Assembly: GCA_016199425.1 (NCBI GenBank)
Contig: JACQGT010000197.1
Span: 1-6,027 of the forward strand
Direction: 5' to 3'
Source of the DNA: Chloroflexota bacterium
Lineage (GTDB): Bacteria > Chloroflexota > Anaerolineae > Caldilineales > Caldilineaceae
DNA length: 6,027 nucleotides
Shown here: piece by piece, positions 1 to 5,098 of the stretch
Numbering within the stretch: position 1 is the first letter of the stretch
Layout: each line of letters opens with the position of its first letter
Program-made: the position numbers and the translations under genes
The notes under the pieces: model-generated
The model's database searches: none
What the model was told of the DNA's origin: nothing
What the model saw: only the letters and a program-made list of their open reading frames with translations

Positions 1-20
1 AATACCCAATACCCAATATC
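1..20. repeat. Tail of a heptamer tandem repeat (AATACCC units)
   Basis: Two exact AATACCC units (1-7 and 8-14) are followed by a degenerate third (AATATC, 15-20). The array starts at the window edge, so it probably extends further upstream. It ends 17 bp before the start codon of the DinB-fold gene. It has the same 7-bp period as the arrays at 1085-1154 and 1888-1908, but a different unit sequence. Confidence 0.6.
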
Positions 21-37
21 GAACCGGGGACTCACCC

Positions 38-1006
38 ATGACCGAACTGCCCACACCCGACGAATACGCTGACCGGCTGGTCCAAAGCTACCAACGTTTC
101 AGCGAAGTCCTGGCTCTGCTGGAACCGACAGAGTACGCCGCGGCCTGTCTGCCCGATGGCTGGACGCCTGTTGCCACAGTCGCCCACGTGGCCTTTTGGG
201 ACAACTATCAGCGGCGGCGTATGGAGGCGGCGCTGACCAGCGCGTGGGCGGAGCAACTGCCCCGGCCGGCGAAGGACAACAGCGTCCGCGCCGCGGCGGA
301 TGCGTCCCGGTCCTGGGAAGATGTGCTGGCCGAGGCCGACGCCAACCGGCAGAAGCTGGTACACTTTGCCCGGGGCCTGACACCGGAGCAGATCGCCGGG
401 GTCTATCGGGAGGGCGGTCAGGAGCGCCCGGTGGTGCAGATTTTATTGGATCAGATGGCGCGCCACGTGCGGGGACACGGCCAGACGATCCACAATTACT
501 GCGGCTCCTGGCAGCGCTGGGGGCGGGCTGGTTTCCGCGTTTTCTATGCCCGGCAAAGTTGGAACTTTCTGGACACGATTTCTGGTCTTTCCGAAGCCAC
601 CTGCCTGGGTGTGCCGGTGGTGGGGGAGTGGTGTGTGCGGGAGATGTTGGCCCACGTGCTGGTCTGGGACGAGTATTGCTACCAGTTGGCGAAGCAGTGG
701 CCCAATGTGGATATGACGAGTCTGGCCCCGTGGGTGGAAGGGGAGATCGACGAAGTGAACGCCCGGCTGGTGGGGGAGAAGGTCGGGATGGGGATGATCG
801 ATCTGTTGGATGGGCTGGTGACGGTCCATCGCCGCATCCTGCGCCACTACGACCGGCTGTCCGACGAAGCGATCCAGACGGTCTGCGAATATGGCTGGGG
901 GCAGAAAGATACGCTGATGGATGTTCTGTACGGCATCGCTACCCACACGGCGGAACACGCGGCCCAACTCTACGAAGCGCGGCGGGATGGGGTGTTGCAG
1001 GGGTGA
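38..1006 (+). CDS. Tandem double-domain DinB-fold protein, putative metal-dependent hydrolase/transferase
   Basis: This 322-residue protein appears to be two DinB-type four-helix bundles in tandem, a fold shared with DinB/YfiT and with mycothiol- or bacillithiol-dependent enzymes. Such folds bind a metal through one His in an 'AHxxxW' helix and an HxxxH pair near the domain end. Both halves show the full triad: H50 with H143 and H147 (HVRGH) in domain 1, and H206 with H303 and H307 (HTAEH) in domain 2. Each first His sits in a matching context (GWTPVATVAHVAFWD and GEWCVREMLAHVLVWD), which supports internal duplication. Most family members are about 150-170 residues with one domain. There is no signal peptide or membrane segment, so it is probably cytosolic. 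The ATG at 38 follows a weak ribosome site GGGGA (26-30) with 7-nt spacing; no better in-frame start is seen. The substrate is unknown; thiol-dependent transfer or detoxification is a family-level guess. It converges on the phosphatase gene. Confidence 0.85.
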   Translation: MTELPTPDEYADRLVQSYQRFSEVLALLEPTEYAAACLPDGWTPVATVAHVAFWDNYQRRRMEAALTSAWAEQLPRPAKDNSVRAAADASRSWEDVLAEADANRQKLVHFARGLTPEQIAGVYREGGQERPVVQILLDQMARHVRGHGQTIHNYCGSWQRWGRAGFRVFYARQSWNFLDTISGLSEATCLGVPVVGEWCVREMLAHVLVWDEYCYQLAKQWPNVDMTSLAPWVEGEIDEVNARLVGEKVGMGMIDLLDGLVTVHRRILRHYDRLSDEAIQTVCEYGWGQKDTLMDVLYGIATHTAEHAAQLYEARRDGVLQG

Positions 1007-1084
1007 GTGGATTGCATCAGGTCAACGGATTACAGAATTTGCGGATTGTCGTCTTCCCCATACCGCGCAACTGCACACGAGGAC

Positions 1085-1154
1085 CTAATCTCCAATCGCC
1101 AATCGCCGTTCCCCAGTCGCCGCTCCCCAATCGCCAACCCCCTTACCCCCTACC
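1085..1154. repeat. Degenerate heptamer tandem array, about ten units
   Basis: Ten consecutive 7-bp units with a consensus near CCAATCG fill most of the spacer between the convergent DinB-fold and phosphatase genes. CCAATCG is exact at 1092, 1099 and 1127. CCAGTCG (1113), CCGCTCC (1120), CCGTTCC (1106) and CCAACCC (1134) are variants, and the array decays into CCTTACC and CCCTACC (1141-1154). The right end overlaps the phosphatase stop codon (reverse-strand TAG, 1150-1152). The units resemble the CCCCAAT/CCCCAGT heptamers known as STRR repeats in cyanobacteria. The rest of the spacer (1007-1084) shows no gene and no clear terminator hairpin. Confidence 0.7.
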
Positions 1155-1797
1155 CTGTATGGGCATAGCGCAGGCTGGTGGCGCTGTCGCTCAGGTGGGA
1201 GACTTCGCCGCCCTGGCCGACGAGTTGCCAGCCGTAGCCGTTGCGTTGTAGGGTAAAGATGGCGCAAAGGGGCACGCTGATCTTTTCCTGGATGCCGGTC
1301 AGGTGGCGCACAATGCCGATGACTGGGGATGCGTGGGTGACAAAGAGCAGGTTGTGGTCTGGGTAAGCGTCGGCCAATTGTTGGACAGTCTGCCCGGAGC
1401 GCCGGTGTCCGTCGGCTTCGCTTTCCGGGTAGACGAGTGTTCCCCACGGGCTATATGCGCTGTCGATGCGGGCGAAACGCTGTCTGCATTCTGCCTCCGC
1501 CAGCAGTGCGGGCATCTCCTGCACAGCGGGCAACACTTCGCCAATGCCCGGCTCCAGGGCCACGGGCAGGCCCATAGCTTCGGCGATGGCATGGGCGGTC
1601 TGGATGGTGCGCAGGAAAGGCGAGGCGAAGATGCGGTGGATCGTCTGCCCACGCAGGCTGCTACCGGCTTCCTGGGCCTGGCGTTCGCCGTCGGCAGAGA
1701 GGGCGGGATCGTAGGGGCGTGGGGCGCTTTTGGCCCAATTGGGGTTGCCGAAATCTTCCCGGTTGCCGTGGCGGACGATCCAAAGGGTCTGTGTCAT
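1150..1797 (-). CDS. Histidine phosphatase family protein (phosphoglycerate mutase-like)
   Basis: The protein has 215 residues. It carries the histidine phosphatase (branch 1) signature: R9-H10-G11 near the N-terminus (WIVRHGNRED), a second phosphate-binding Arg in ASPFLRTIQTAHAIAE (R63), a likely proton-donor Glu in GIGEVL (E87), and the second catalytic His in LLFVTHASPVIG (H155). H10 would form the phosphohistidine intermediate. The RHGxR start followed by RPYDPALSADGERQA recalls the UBASH3/Sts-like subgroup more than glycolytic phosphoglycerate mutase, and the length suits a general phosphatase. The substrate cannot be read from the sequence. The reading frame is open 20 codons further upstream, but the ATG at 1797 is preferred. 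It directly precedes TQTLWIVRHG and has an AGGAAGG ribosome site (1804-1810) with 6-nt spacing. No signal peptide is seen. It lies downstream of the thioesterase gene on the same strand with a 93-bp gap and a candidate promoter of its own. Confidence 0.92.
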   Translation of the reverse strand: MTQTLWIVRHGNREDFGNPNWAKSAPRPYDPALSADGERQAQEAGSSLRGQTIHRIFASPFLRTIQTAHAIAEAMGLPVALEPGIGEVLPAVQEMPALLAEAECRQRFARIDSAYSPWGTLVYPESEADGHRRSGQTVQQLADAYPDHNLLFVTHASPVIGIVRHLTGIQEKISVPLCAIFTLQRNGYGWQLVGQGGEVSHLSDSATSLRYAHTG

Positions 1798-1803
1798 TGC
1801 TTG

Positions 1804-1810
1804 CCTTCCT
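1804..1810 (-). promoter_or_regulatory. Shine-Dalgarno site that fixes the phosphatase start
   Basis: The reverse strand reads AGGAAGG, six nucleotides before the ATG at 1797. This is a strong ribosome site. It favours the 215-residue product over a 235-residue version starting from an upstream codon at 1857. Confidence 0.7.
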
Positions 1811-1828
1811 GTGAAATGTTGAGCGAGA

Positions 1829-1857
1829 ATCGTATCATTTGTAACAAAATTGGGCAA
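1829..1857 (-). promoter_or_regulatory. Candidate sigma-70-like promoter for the phosphatase gene, with an internal dyad
   Basis: On the reverse strand, TTGCCC (1852-1857; 4 of 6 matches to TTGACA) and TACGAT (1829-1834; 4 of 6 to TATAAT) are separated by exactly 17 bp. This would start transcription about 25 nt before the phosphatase ATG. An 11-bp dyad, TTTGT-N-ACAAA (1838-1848), lies between the two boxes and could be an operator. The stretch is clearly more AT-rich than the flanking genes. Both boxes are imperfect, so this is a proposal only. Confidence 0.4.
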
Positions 1858-1865
1858 ACTTGTCT

Positions 1866-1891
1866 AGTAGATCTTGCCGAAGGAGACTACT
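1866..1891 (-). terminator. Weak hairpin just after the thioesterase stop codon
   Basis: AGTAG (1866-1870) pairs with CTACT (1887-1891). After an A-A mismatch, the stem continues with TCTT pairing to AGGA (one G-T pair). The hairpin touches the thioesterase TGA (1891-1893). It is short and lacks a following U-run, so it may only attenuate transcription or protect the 3' end. It may also be chance. Confidence 0.2.
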
Positions 1892-1908
1892 CACTGATTA
1901 CTGTTCAC
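1888..1908. repeat. Three-unit heptamer repeat overlapping the thioesterase 3' end
   Basis: The forward-strand units TACTCAC (1888), TGATTAC (1895) and TGTTCAC (1902) form three tandem heptamers of pattern TRNTYAC. On the reverse strand they encode the final Val-Asn-Ser-Asn-Gln and the stop of the hotdog thioesterase. The tail of that protein therefore seems to derive from repeat DNA. Confidence 0.5.
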
Positions 1909-2331
1909 TTCCTTTTCCCTCTCCACCACCGCCATCGTCAGGCGGCAGACGCAGACCAACCGCTCGCCGTCGTCTACGATGCGAATGTCCCAGACGTGGG
2001 TGCGGCGGCCAATATGCAGGGGAGTGGCTGTGGCGTGGACATAGCCAGAACGCACACTGCGCAGATGGTTGGCGTTGATTTCCAGCCCCACCGCGACGTG
2101 CGTGGCGGGATCGATCAGCGCAAAGGAGGCCACACTGCCCAGGGATTCGGCCAGCGAGACCGACGCGCCGCCGTGGAGATGGCGGAAGGGCTGGACTGTG
2201 CGTCCATCCACAGGCATACGGGCGCGCATAAAGTCCGGGCCGATCTCCGTGAATTCGATGCCCAGAGTAGAGACAAGAGTATCCACGGAAAATGCGTTGA
2301 GCGCTTCTATCGAGAGTTCCGGATTGAACAT
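1891..2331 (-). CDS. Hotdog-fold acyl-CoA thioesterase, MenI/YdiI-PaaI type
   Basis: This 146-residue single-domain hotdog thioesterase hydrolyses an acyl- or aroyl-CoA thioester in the cytosol. It closely resembles the E. coli YdiI/MenI group, which cleaves 1,4-dihydroxy-2-naphthoyl-CoA in menaquinone synthesis. The active-site segment is LHGGASVSLAESLGS, with the expected residues Q47, H53 and E62 (catalytic Glu). The later block GLEINANHLRS, followed by TPLHIGRRTHVWDIRI, is also typical of that group. YdiI is about 136 residues; the extra C-terminal residues (VNSNQ) come from a heptamer repeat. The ATG at 2331 gives a complete fold, but no ribosome site precedes it (AGCCTCCCTT); translation may be leaderless or SD-independent. 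No men genes are in view, so the exact substrate is unproven; phenylacetyl-CoA-like or other aromatic substrates are alternatives. Confidence 0.92.
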   Translation of the reverse strand: MFNPELSIEALNAFSVDTLVSTLGIEFTEIGPDFMRARMPVDGRTVQPFRHLHGGASVSLAESLGSVASFALIDPATHVAVGLEINANHLRSVRSGYVHATATPLHIGRRTHVWDIRIVDDGERLVCVCRLTMAVVEREKEVNSNQ

Positions 2332-2361
2332 AAGGGAGGCTTTCTATACAGTGTCACATGA

Positions 2362-2390
2362 ACTATAGTTTTTCAGATAAAGATTTGCAC
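2362..2390 (-). promoter_or_regulatory. Candidate promoter of the thioesterase gene
   Basis: The reverse strand has TATAGT (2362-2367; 5 of 6 to TATAAT) preceded at 17 bp by GTGCAA (2385-2390; only 3 of 6 to TTGACA). The -10 box lies inside the perfect palindrome AACTATAGTT. Initiation there would give a leader of about 20-30 nt. The -35 box is poor, so confidence is low. Confidence 0.3.
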
Positions 2391-2393
2391 TGT

Positions 2394-2437
2394 TAGGGGC
2401 GCTTGCTTGCTGCGCCCGGCTGCTTGCTGCGCCCCTA
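2394..2437. repeat. GC-rich inverted repeat with internal 14-bp direct duplication (REP-like)
   Basis: TAGGGGCGC (2394-2402) is perfectly inverted as GCGCCCCTA (2429-2437), with 26 nt between. Inside, the 14-mer TGCTTGCTGCGCCC occurs twice (2404-2417 and 2421-2434), with a 17-bp period. Because of the duplication, GGGCGC (2397-2402) can instead pair with the nearer GCGCCC (2412-2417) across a 9-nt loop, so two exclusive hairpins are possible. The form resembles dispersed intergenic TAGGGGCGC-type palindromes. It could also act as a hairpin on transcripts entering from either side. No T-run follows. Confidence 0.6.
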
Positions 2438-2524
2438 CGGATCATTTCATGCTTGACAGAACATCAGGGAATTCGACGGTGTGTATGAAAGCCGCACCAC
2501 AGCCGAGACCCCAACACGTCCAGG

Positions 2525-2690
2525 CTATTTTAACACATCTTCCCACTGCTCGCTGACTCCTGGGACAACGAACACCCAATTCGACTGCTTCCGAATGGTT
2601 TCACCTGGACGCGAATTGCCATCTCCTCTCGACCGGGTTACAATCCACTCCAATGACCCGCCCATCGACTTGAGAAACTCTTTTGTCGCC
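2525..2690 (-). pseudogene. Unidentified reverse-strand reading frame, possibly the 3' remnant of a lost gene
   Basis: A reverse-strand frame ends at a TAG (2525-2527). It reads as plausible protein, with peptides such as ATKEFLKSMGGSLEWIV and SNWVFVVPGVSEQWEDVLK. I do not recognise a family. It stays open to 2728, with a GTG at 2710 as the only visible start, which would overlap the 5' end of the amidohydrolase gene by 28 bp. No ribosome site precedes that GTG. GC content here is lower than in the neighbouring genes. Possible readings are a small gene of about 61 codons, the 3' end of a gene whose front was replaced at a junction near 2690-2705, or chance. I favour a remnant, with low confidence. 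Confidence 0.2.
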
Positions 2691-3858
2691 CGATCCCGCC
2701 ACCGGCACACTGATTTTACCCGATTACCTCATCGACATTCCCGGCGCGCCGCCCAAAGCGGGCTGGGGCGTGCGGGTGTTGGGAGAACGCATCGACGCGC
2801 TCGCGCCCTGGGATGATCTGATCGCATCCCACCCCGACGACGAGCAGTGGCGCACACCCCGGCAAGCGCTCTCACCCGGTTTTGTAGACGCCCATACCCA
2901 TCTGACCGCGCTCATCGGCCACGGAGAAACCAGACTCTCCTGGTCAGAGATTCTGTTGCGCCTGGACACCGAGATGGTCGAACGTACCGTCGAAAGCGCG
3001 CTCTATCATACCCTGCGCGCCGGGGTGACGACCGTTGGGGAGTGCCTGCAAGCGCCGGCTCTGCTGCCAGGAATACTCGCACAAGTGGCTGCTCTGATGG
3101 AAAGTTGGGGGACGCGAGGCGCAGTGGCCTACCTTGCCAGCGAACAACACGGCTGCGAGCAGGGCCAGGCAGGTCTGGCCGAAAACGCCGATCTGCTGGA
3201 GATGTGCAACCAGCAGAAGCGCTTTCAGCGGATTGCGGGATATGTGGCAACGGATGGTGACAGTGAGTCCAGCGATGAATTGCGGGAAGAAGCCGAGTCC
3301 CTGGCCCGGGATGCCGACGCCCACTGTCTCTTTCACACAAGCAGACCGGAGCAGGTCATCTTCTGGATCGGCGGGCGCGGGCGGGTCTACACCCCCCTGC
3401 TCGATCTGCGATCGGTTGCCGAAACAGTGTCGTGGCTGATCCTGCACGGGGACGAAGAAGCTGTGGGGCTGGGCAGCGACGGTTCAATTTTCGACTTTTT
3501 CCGGGTGATGCGCAGTGCCCGCCGCCAGAGCCGTTACGAACATAGCCGGGAGCCACTGCCTGCCTCGCTCATCTGGAGGCTGGCAACCAGCGGTGGGGCC
3601 GCACTGCTGGGGCTGGAACAGGTGGGCAAACTGCTCCCCGGCTGGCAAGCGGATCTGCAAACCATCGACCTCACCTTTCCGGCTCCTGTCACGGCGGAGA
3701 ATCTCTACGCCCAGCTATTGCGCTACGGCAGCAGCCAGAGCGTCCAATCGGTGATGGTGGCGGGGCAGATGCTGGTGCTGAACGGCGTCGTATTGGGAGT
3801 GGACGCGGCCAATGTGCGCGAGCGGGCGATTGCAGTGGCAAAGCGCTTGAATAGTTGA
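2683..3858 (+). CDS. Amidohydrolase-superfamily protein (ATZ/TRZ-like), divergent and probably catalytically impaired
   Basis: This 391-residue protein has the layout of metal-dependent amidohydrolases (chlorohydrolase/deaminase type): an N-terminal strand region, then SPGFVDAHTHL with the metal-binding HxH (H71, H73), an LRAGVTTVGE strand (112-120), an ADAHCLFH strand with a probable third ligand (H218), and VGLGSDGSIFDFF with the metal-binding Asp (D266). The C-terminal part (310-390) has the usual GLEQVGKLLPGWQADLQTID return. Two parts look wrong. The catalytic HxxE pattern of the family is H218-T-S-R221 here. Only 48 residues separate H218 from D266, where about 75-85 are usual; the missing stretch normally holds the catalytic AHxxH segment. 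The total is also short (usually 430-460). The only upstream-most start is TTG at 2683, with an in-frame TGA 12 nt before it and no good ribosome site. The frame itself is intact. It may be a non-catalytic relative, a distinct enzyme, or a decaying gene. Confidence 0.8.
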   Translation: MSPDPATGTLILPDYLIDIPGAPPKAGWGVRVLGERIDALAPWDDLIASHPDDEQWRTPRQALSPGFVDAHTHLTALIGHGETRLSWSEILLRLDTEMVERTVESALYHTLRAGVTTVGECLQAPALLPGILAQVAALMESWGTRGAVAYLASEQHGCEQGQAGLAENADLLEMCNQQKRFQRIAGYVATDGDSESSDELREEAESLARDADAHCLFHTSRPEQVIFWIGGRGRVYTPLLDLRSVAETVSWLILHGDEEAVGLGSDGSIFDFFRVMRSARRQSRYEHSREPLPASLIWRLATSGGAALLGLEQVGKLLPGWQADLQTIDLTFPAPVTAENLYAQLLRYGSSQSVQSVMVAGQMLVLNGVVLGVDAANVRERAIAVAKRLNS

Positions 3859-3901
3859 TTGGAGAGTACCGATTTTCCCAGTCAACCGTTCAACTATTCA
3901 A
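3847..3901. terminator. 12-bp inverted repeat spanning the stop codons of two convergent genes
   Basis: TTGAATAGTTGA (3847-3858) is perfectly inverted at 3890-3901 with a 31-nt loop. The left arm contains the TGA of the amidohydrolase gene (3856-3858) and the right arm contains the reverse-strand TGA of alaX (3898-3900). An alternative 10-bp stem, AGTTGATTGG (3853-3862) with its complement at 3902-3911, would exclude the first. The position suits a bidirectional terminator, but the stem is AT-rich, the loop is long and there is no T-run. It may simply be a by-product of the octamer repeats. Confidence 0.3.
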
Positions 3902-3913
3902 CCAATCAACTGC
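3882..3913. repeat. Four tandem octamers (TCAACYNN) at the alaX 3' end
   Basis: TCAACCGT (3882), TCAACTAT (3890), TCAACCAA (3898) and TCAACTGC (3906) are four head-to-tail 8-bp units with an invariant TCAAC. On the reverse strand they encode the last residues and stop of AlaX (QLIG). Two octamers of the same family in inverted orientation (TTGAATAG, TTGATTGG; 3847-3862) form the end of the amidohydrolase gene on the other side of a 19-bp unrelated core. Confidence 0.6.
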
Positions 3914-5094
3914 CGCGCCGTCTCGATCAACTCTACCAATCGCTCTACATCTACCCCCCCGCCCTGGGCAAAGTCGGGGCGACCACCGCCACCCCCGCCA
4001 AAGCGGGGCAGAACAGCGCGCAGGAGTTGGCCCGCGTGCAGTTCCACATCCGCGGAACGGGCGAAGATTACCGTCCCCTTGCCTTCCATGCCACAGGCCA
4101 GCAGCGCGACAACGCCGGGGGTCGCCACCAGCCCCGCGGCCAGACTCTTCAGCCCGGTAGGGTCCAGATCGGCCAGCACCCGCGCCACCAGGCGCACACC
4201 GCCCACAGCCTCCGCCTGGGCCAGCAGACTTTGCGCCCGATAGCCCAGCAGCTCCTCCTGCATCGCCCGCAGTAGCCTGTCCTGTTCTTTCAGCCGTTCC
4301 TGGCGGGCGGCCAGCAGACTCGGCACTTCCTCTACAGCCGTGTCGAGCAGAGCAGCCGCGTCTCCCAGCAGTTGGCGGCGACGGCGGGCGTCGTTCACGG
4401 CCCGCGCCCCACAGACAAAATAGACCCGGCTGTTGCCCTTATTCCGTTCCACCCGCAGCAGGGAAAGCGGGCCGATGCTGCCGGTACGGGTCACGTGGGT
4501 TCCCCCGCAGGCGGACCAGTCGTAGTCGTCAATTTCGACGATACGAATCTTCCCCGTCACCTGCGGCGCACGGCGCAGAGGTATATTTGCCAGCTCCCCA
4601 TCGCTCACTGCGTAGGCGCGAATCGTCCGGTCTTCCCAGACAATTTCGTTGGCGTGGCGCTCCACCGCCTCCAACCCTTGCGCTCCCAGCGACTCCCCGG
4701 CCAGGTCGAGAGTGCAGAGTTCGTCGCCGAAATGGACAGAGACGGTCTCCAGCCCCAGCAGCCGGTAGAAGGCCTGGGAGAGCAGGTGCTGGCCGGAGTG
4801 CTGCTGCATGTGGTCGAAACGGCGCGGCCAGTCGATGACGCCGGTGACTTCCGCCGCTTCCTTCGGCAGAGGCGCGGCCAGCAGATGGAGCACACTGGCG
4901 TCCTCCGCCACCTGTACATCGATCACCGCCACCCCAGCCAGCGCCCCCGTGTCGTGCTGCTGTCCGCCGGAGGTGGGATAGAACGCGGACCGGTCCAGAC
5001 GCACGGCGGGGTGACCGTTCACAGATGTGCGTTCCACCACCTGCGCGGTGAATGTGGCGAGATAGGCGTCGTCGTAGTAGAGGCGGGTGGTCAT
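3898..5094 (-). CDS. alaX: Alanyl-tRNA editing protein AlaX, long form with DHHA1 domain
   Basis: AlaX hydrolyses mischarged Ser- or Gly-tRNA(Ala) in trans. It corresponds to the editing half of alanyl-tRNA synthetase without the aminoacylation domain. The 398-residue protein starts with the AlaRS-like SAFYPTSGGQQHDTG (36-50). It carries the zinc motif HSGQH (H99, H103) and its partner CGGTH (C196, H200). A charged, probably coiled-coil linker (about 255-290) leads to a C-terminal DHHA1 domain with a glycine-rich RFGGGGGGRPDFAQGGG segment (364-380). All four expected zinc ligands are present, so it should be active. The ATG at 5094 lies 4 nt after the stop of the lactonase gene, with a weak GGGA site overlapping that stop. 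A TTG at 5109 would add five residues. The tight spacing implies co-transcription and probably coupled translation with the lactonase. The 3' end lies in octamer repeats facing the amidohydrolase gene. Confidence 0.93.
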   Translation of the reverse strand: MTTRLYYDDAYLATFTAQVVERTSVNGHPAVRLDRSAFYPTSGGQQHDTGALAGVAVIDVQVAEDASVLHLLAAPLPKEAAEVTGVIDWPRRFDHMQQHSGQHLLSQAFYRLLGLETVSVHFGDELCTLDLAGESLGAQGLEAVERHANEIVWEDRTIRAYAVSDGELANIPLRRAPQVTGKIRIVEIDDYDWSACGGTHVTRTGSIGPLSLLRVERNKGNSRVYFVCGARAVNDARRRRQLLGDAAALLDTAVEEVPSLLAARQERLKEQDRLLRAMQEELLGYRAQSLLAQAEAVGGVRLVARVLADLDPTGLKSLAAGLVATPGVVALLACGMEGKGTVIFARSADVELHAGQLLRAVLPRFGGGGGGRPDFAQGGGVDVERLVELIETARQLIG

Positions 5095-5098
5095 TTTC

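Larger units (their letters stand above)
2332..2682. other. 351-bp gene-poor region between divergent genes
   Basis: This spacer lies between the divergently transcribed thioesterase and amidohydrolase genes. Its left part (2341-2390) is AT-rich and holds a candidate promoter and a perfect 10-bp palindrome, AACTATAGTT (2361-2370). The middle (2394-2437) is a GC-rich inverted repeat. The right part (about 2460-2680) has lower GC than the genes and contains an unidentified reverse-strand reading frame. A perfect TTGACA box sits at 2453-2458 on the forward strand, but no matching -10 box follows at normal spacing. No clear promoter or strong ribosome site for the amidohydrolase was found. Confidence 0.6.

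Noticed and set aside
1085..1154. CRISPR array
   Set aside because: The 7-bp units are contiguous with no spacers, and no cas gene is present.
196..1251. Forward frame overlapping the DinB-fold gene and extending into the phosphatase gene
   Set aside because: It reads as Gly/Arg/Ala-rich non-protein sequence, crosses the heptamer array and has no motif. It is a frame-shifted shadow of the DinB-fold gene.
1797..1857. N-terminal 20-residue extension of the phosphatase
   Set aside because: The upstream start has no ribosome site and would overlap the candidate promoter, while the ATG at 1797 has AGGAAGG at ideal spacing and abuts the conserved N-terminal strand.
1303..2361. Long forward frame running opposite both the thioesterase and the phosphatase genes
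   Set aside because: It has no recognisable domain, spans an intergenic region, and reads as low-quality protein. The reverse strand has clear family motifs over the same DNA, and GC-rich genes commonly leave open antisense frames.
2453..2489. Promoter for the amidohydrolase gene based on a perfect TTGACA at 2453-2458
   Set aside because: No acceptable -10 box lies 15-19 bp downstream; the nearest (TATGAA at 2484) is 25 bp away.
2481..2816. Forward frame starting with GTG before the amidohydrolase gene
   Set aside because: It overlaps the amidohydrolase start in another frame, has no motif, and its second half is Arg-rich shadow sequence.
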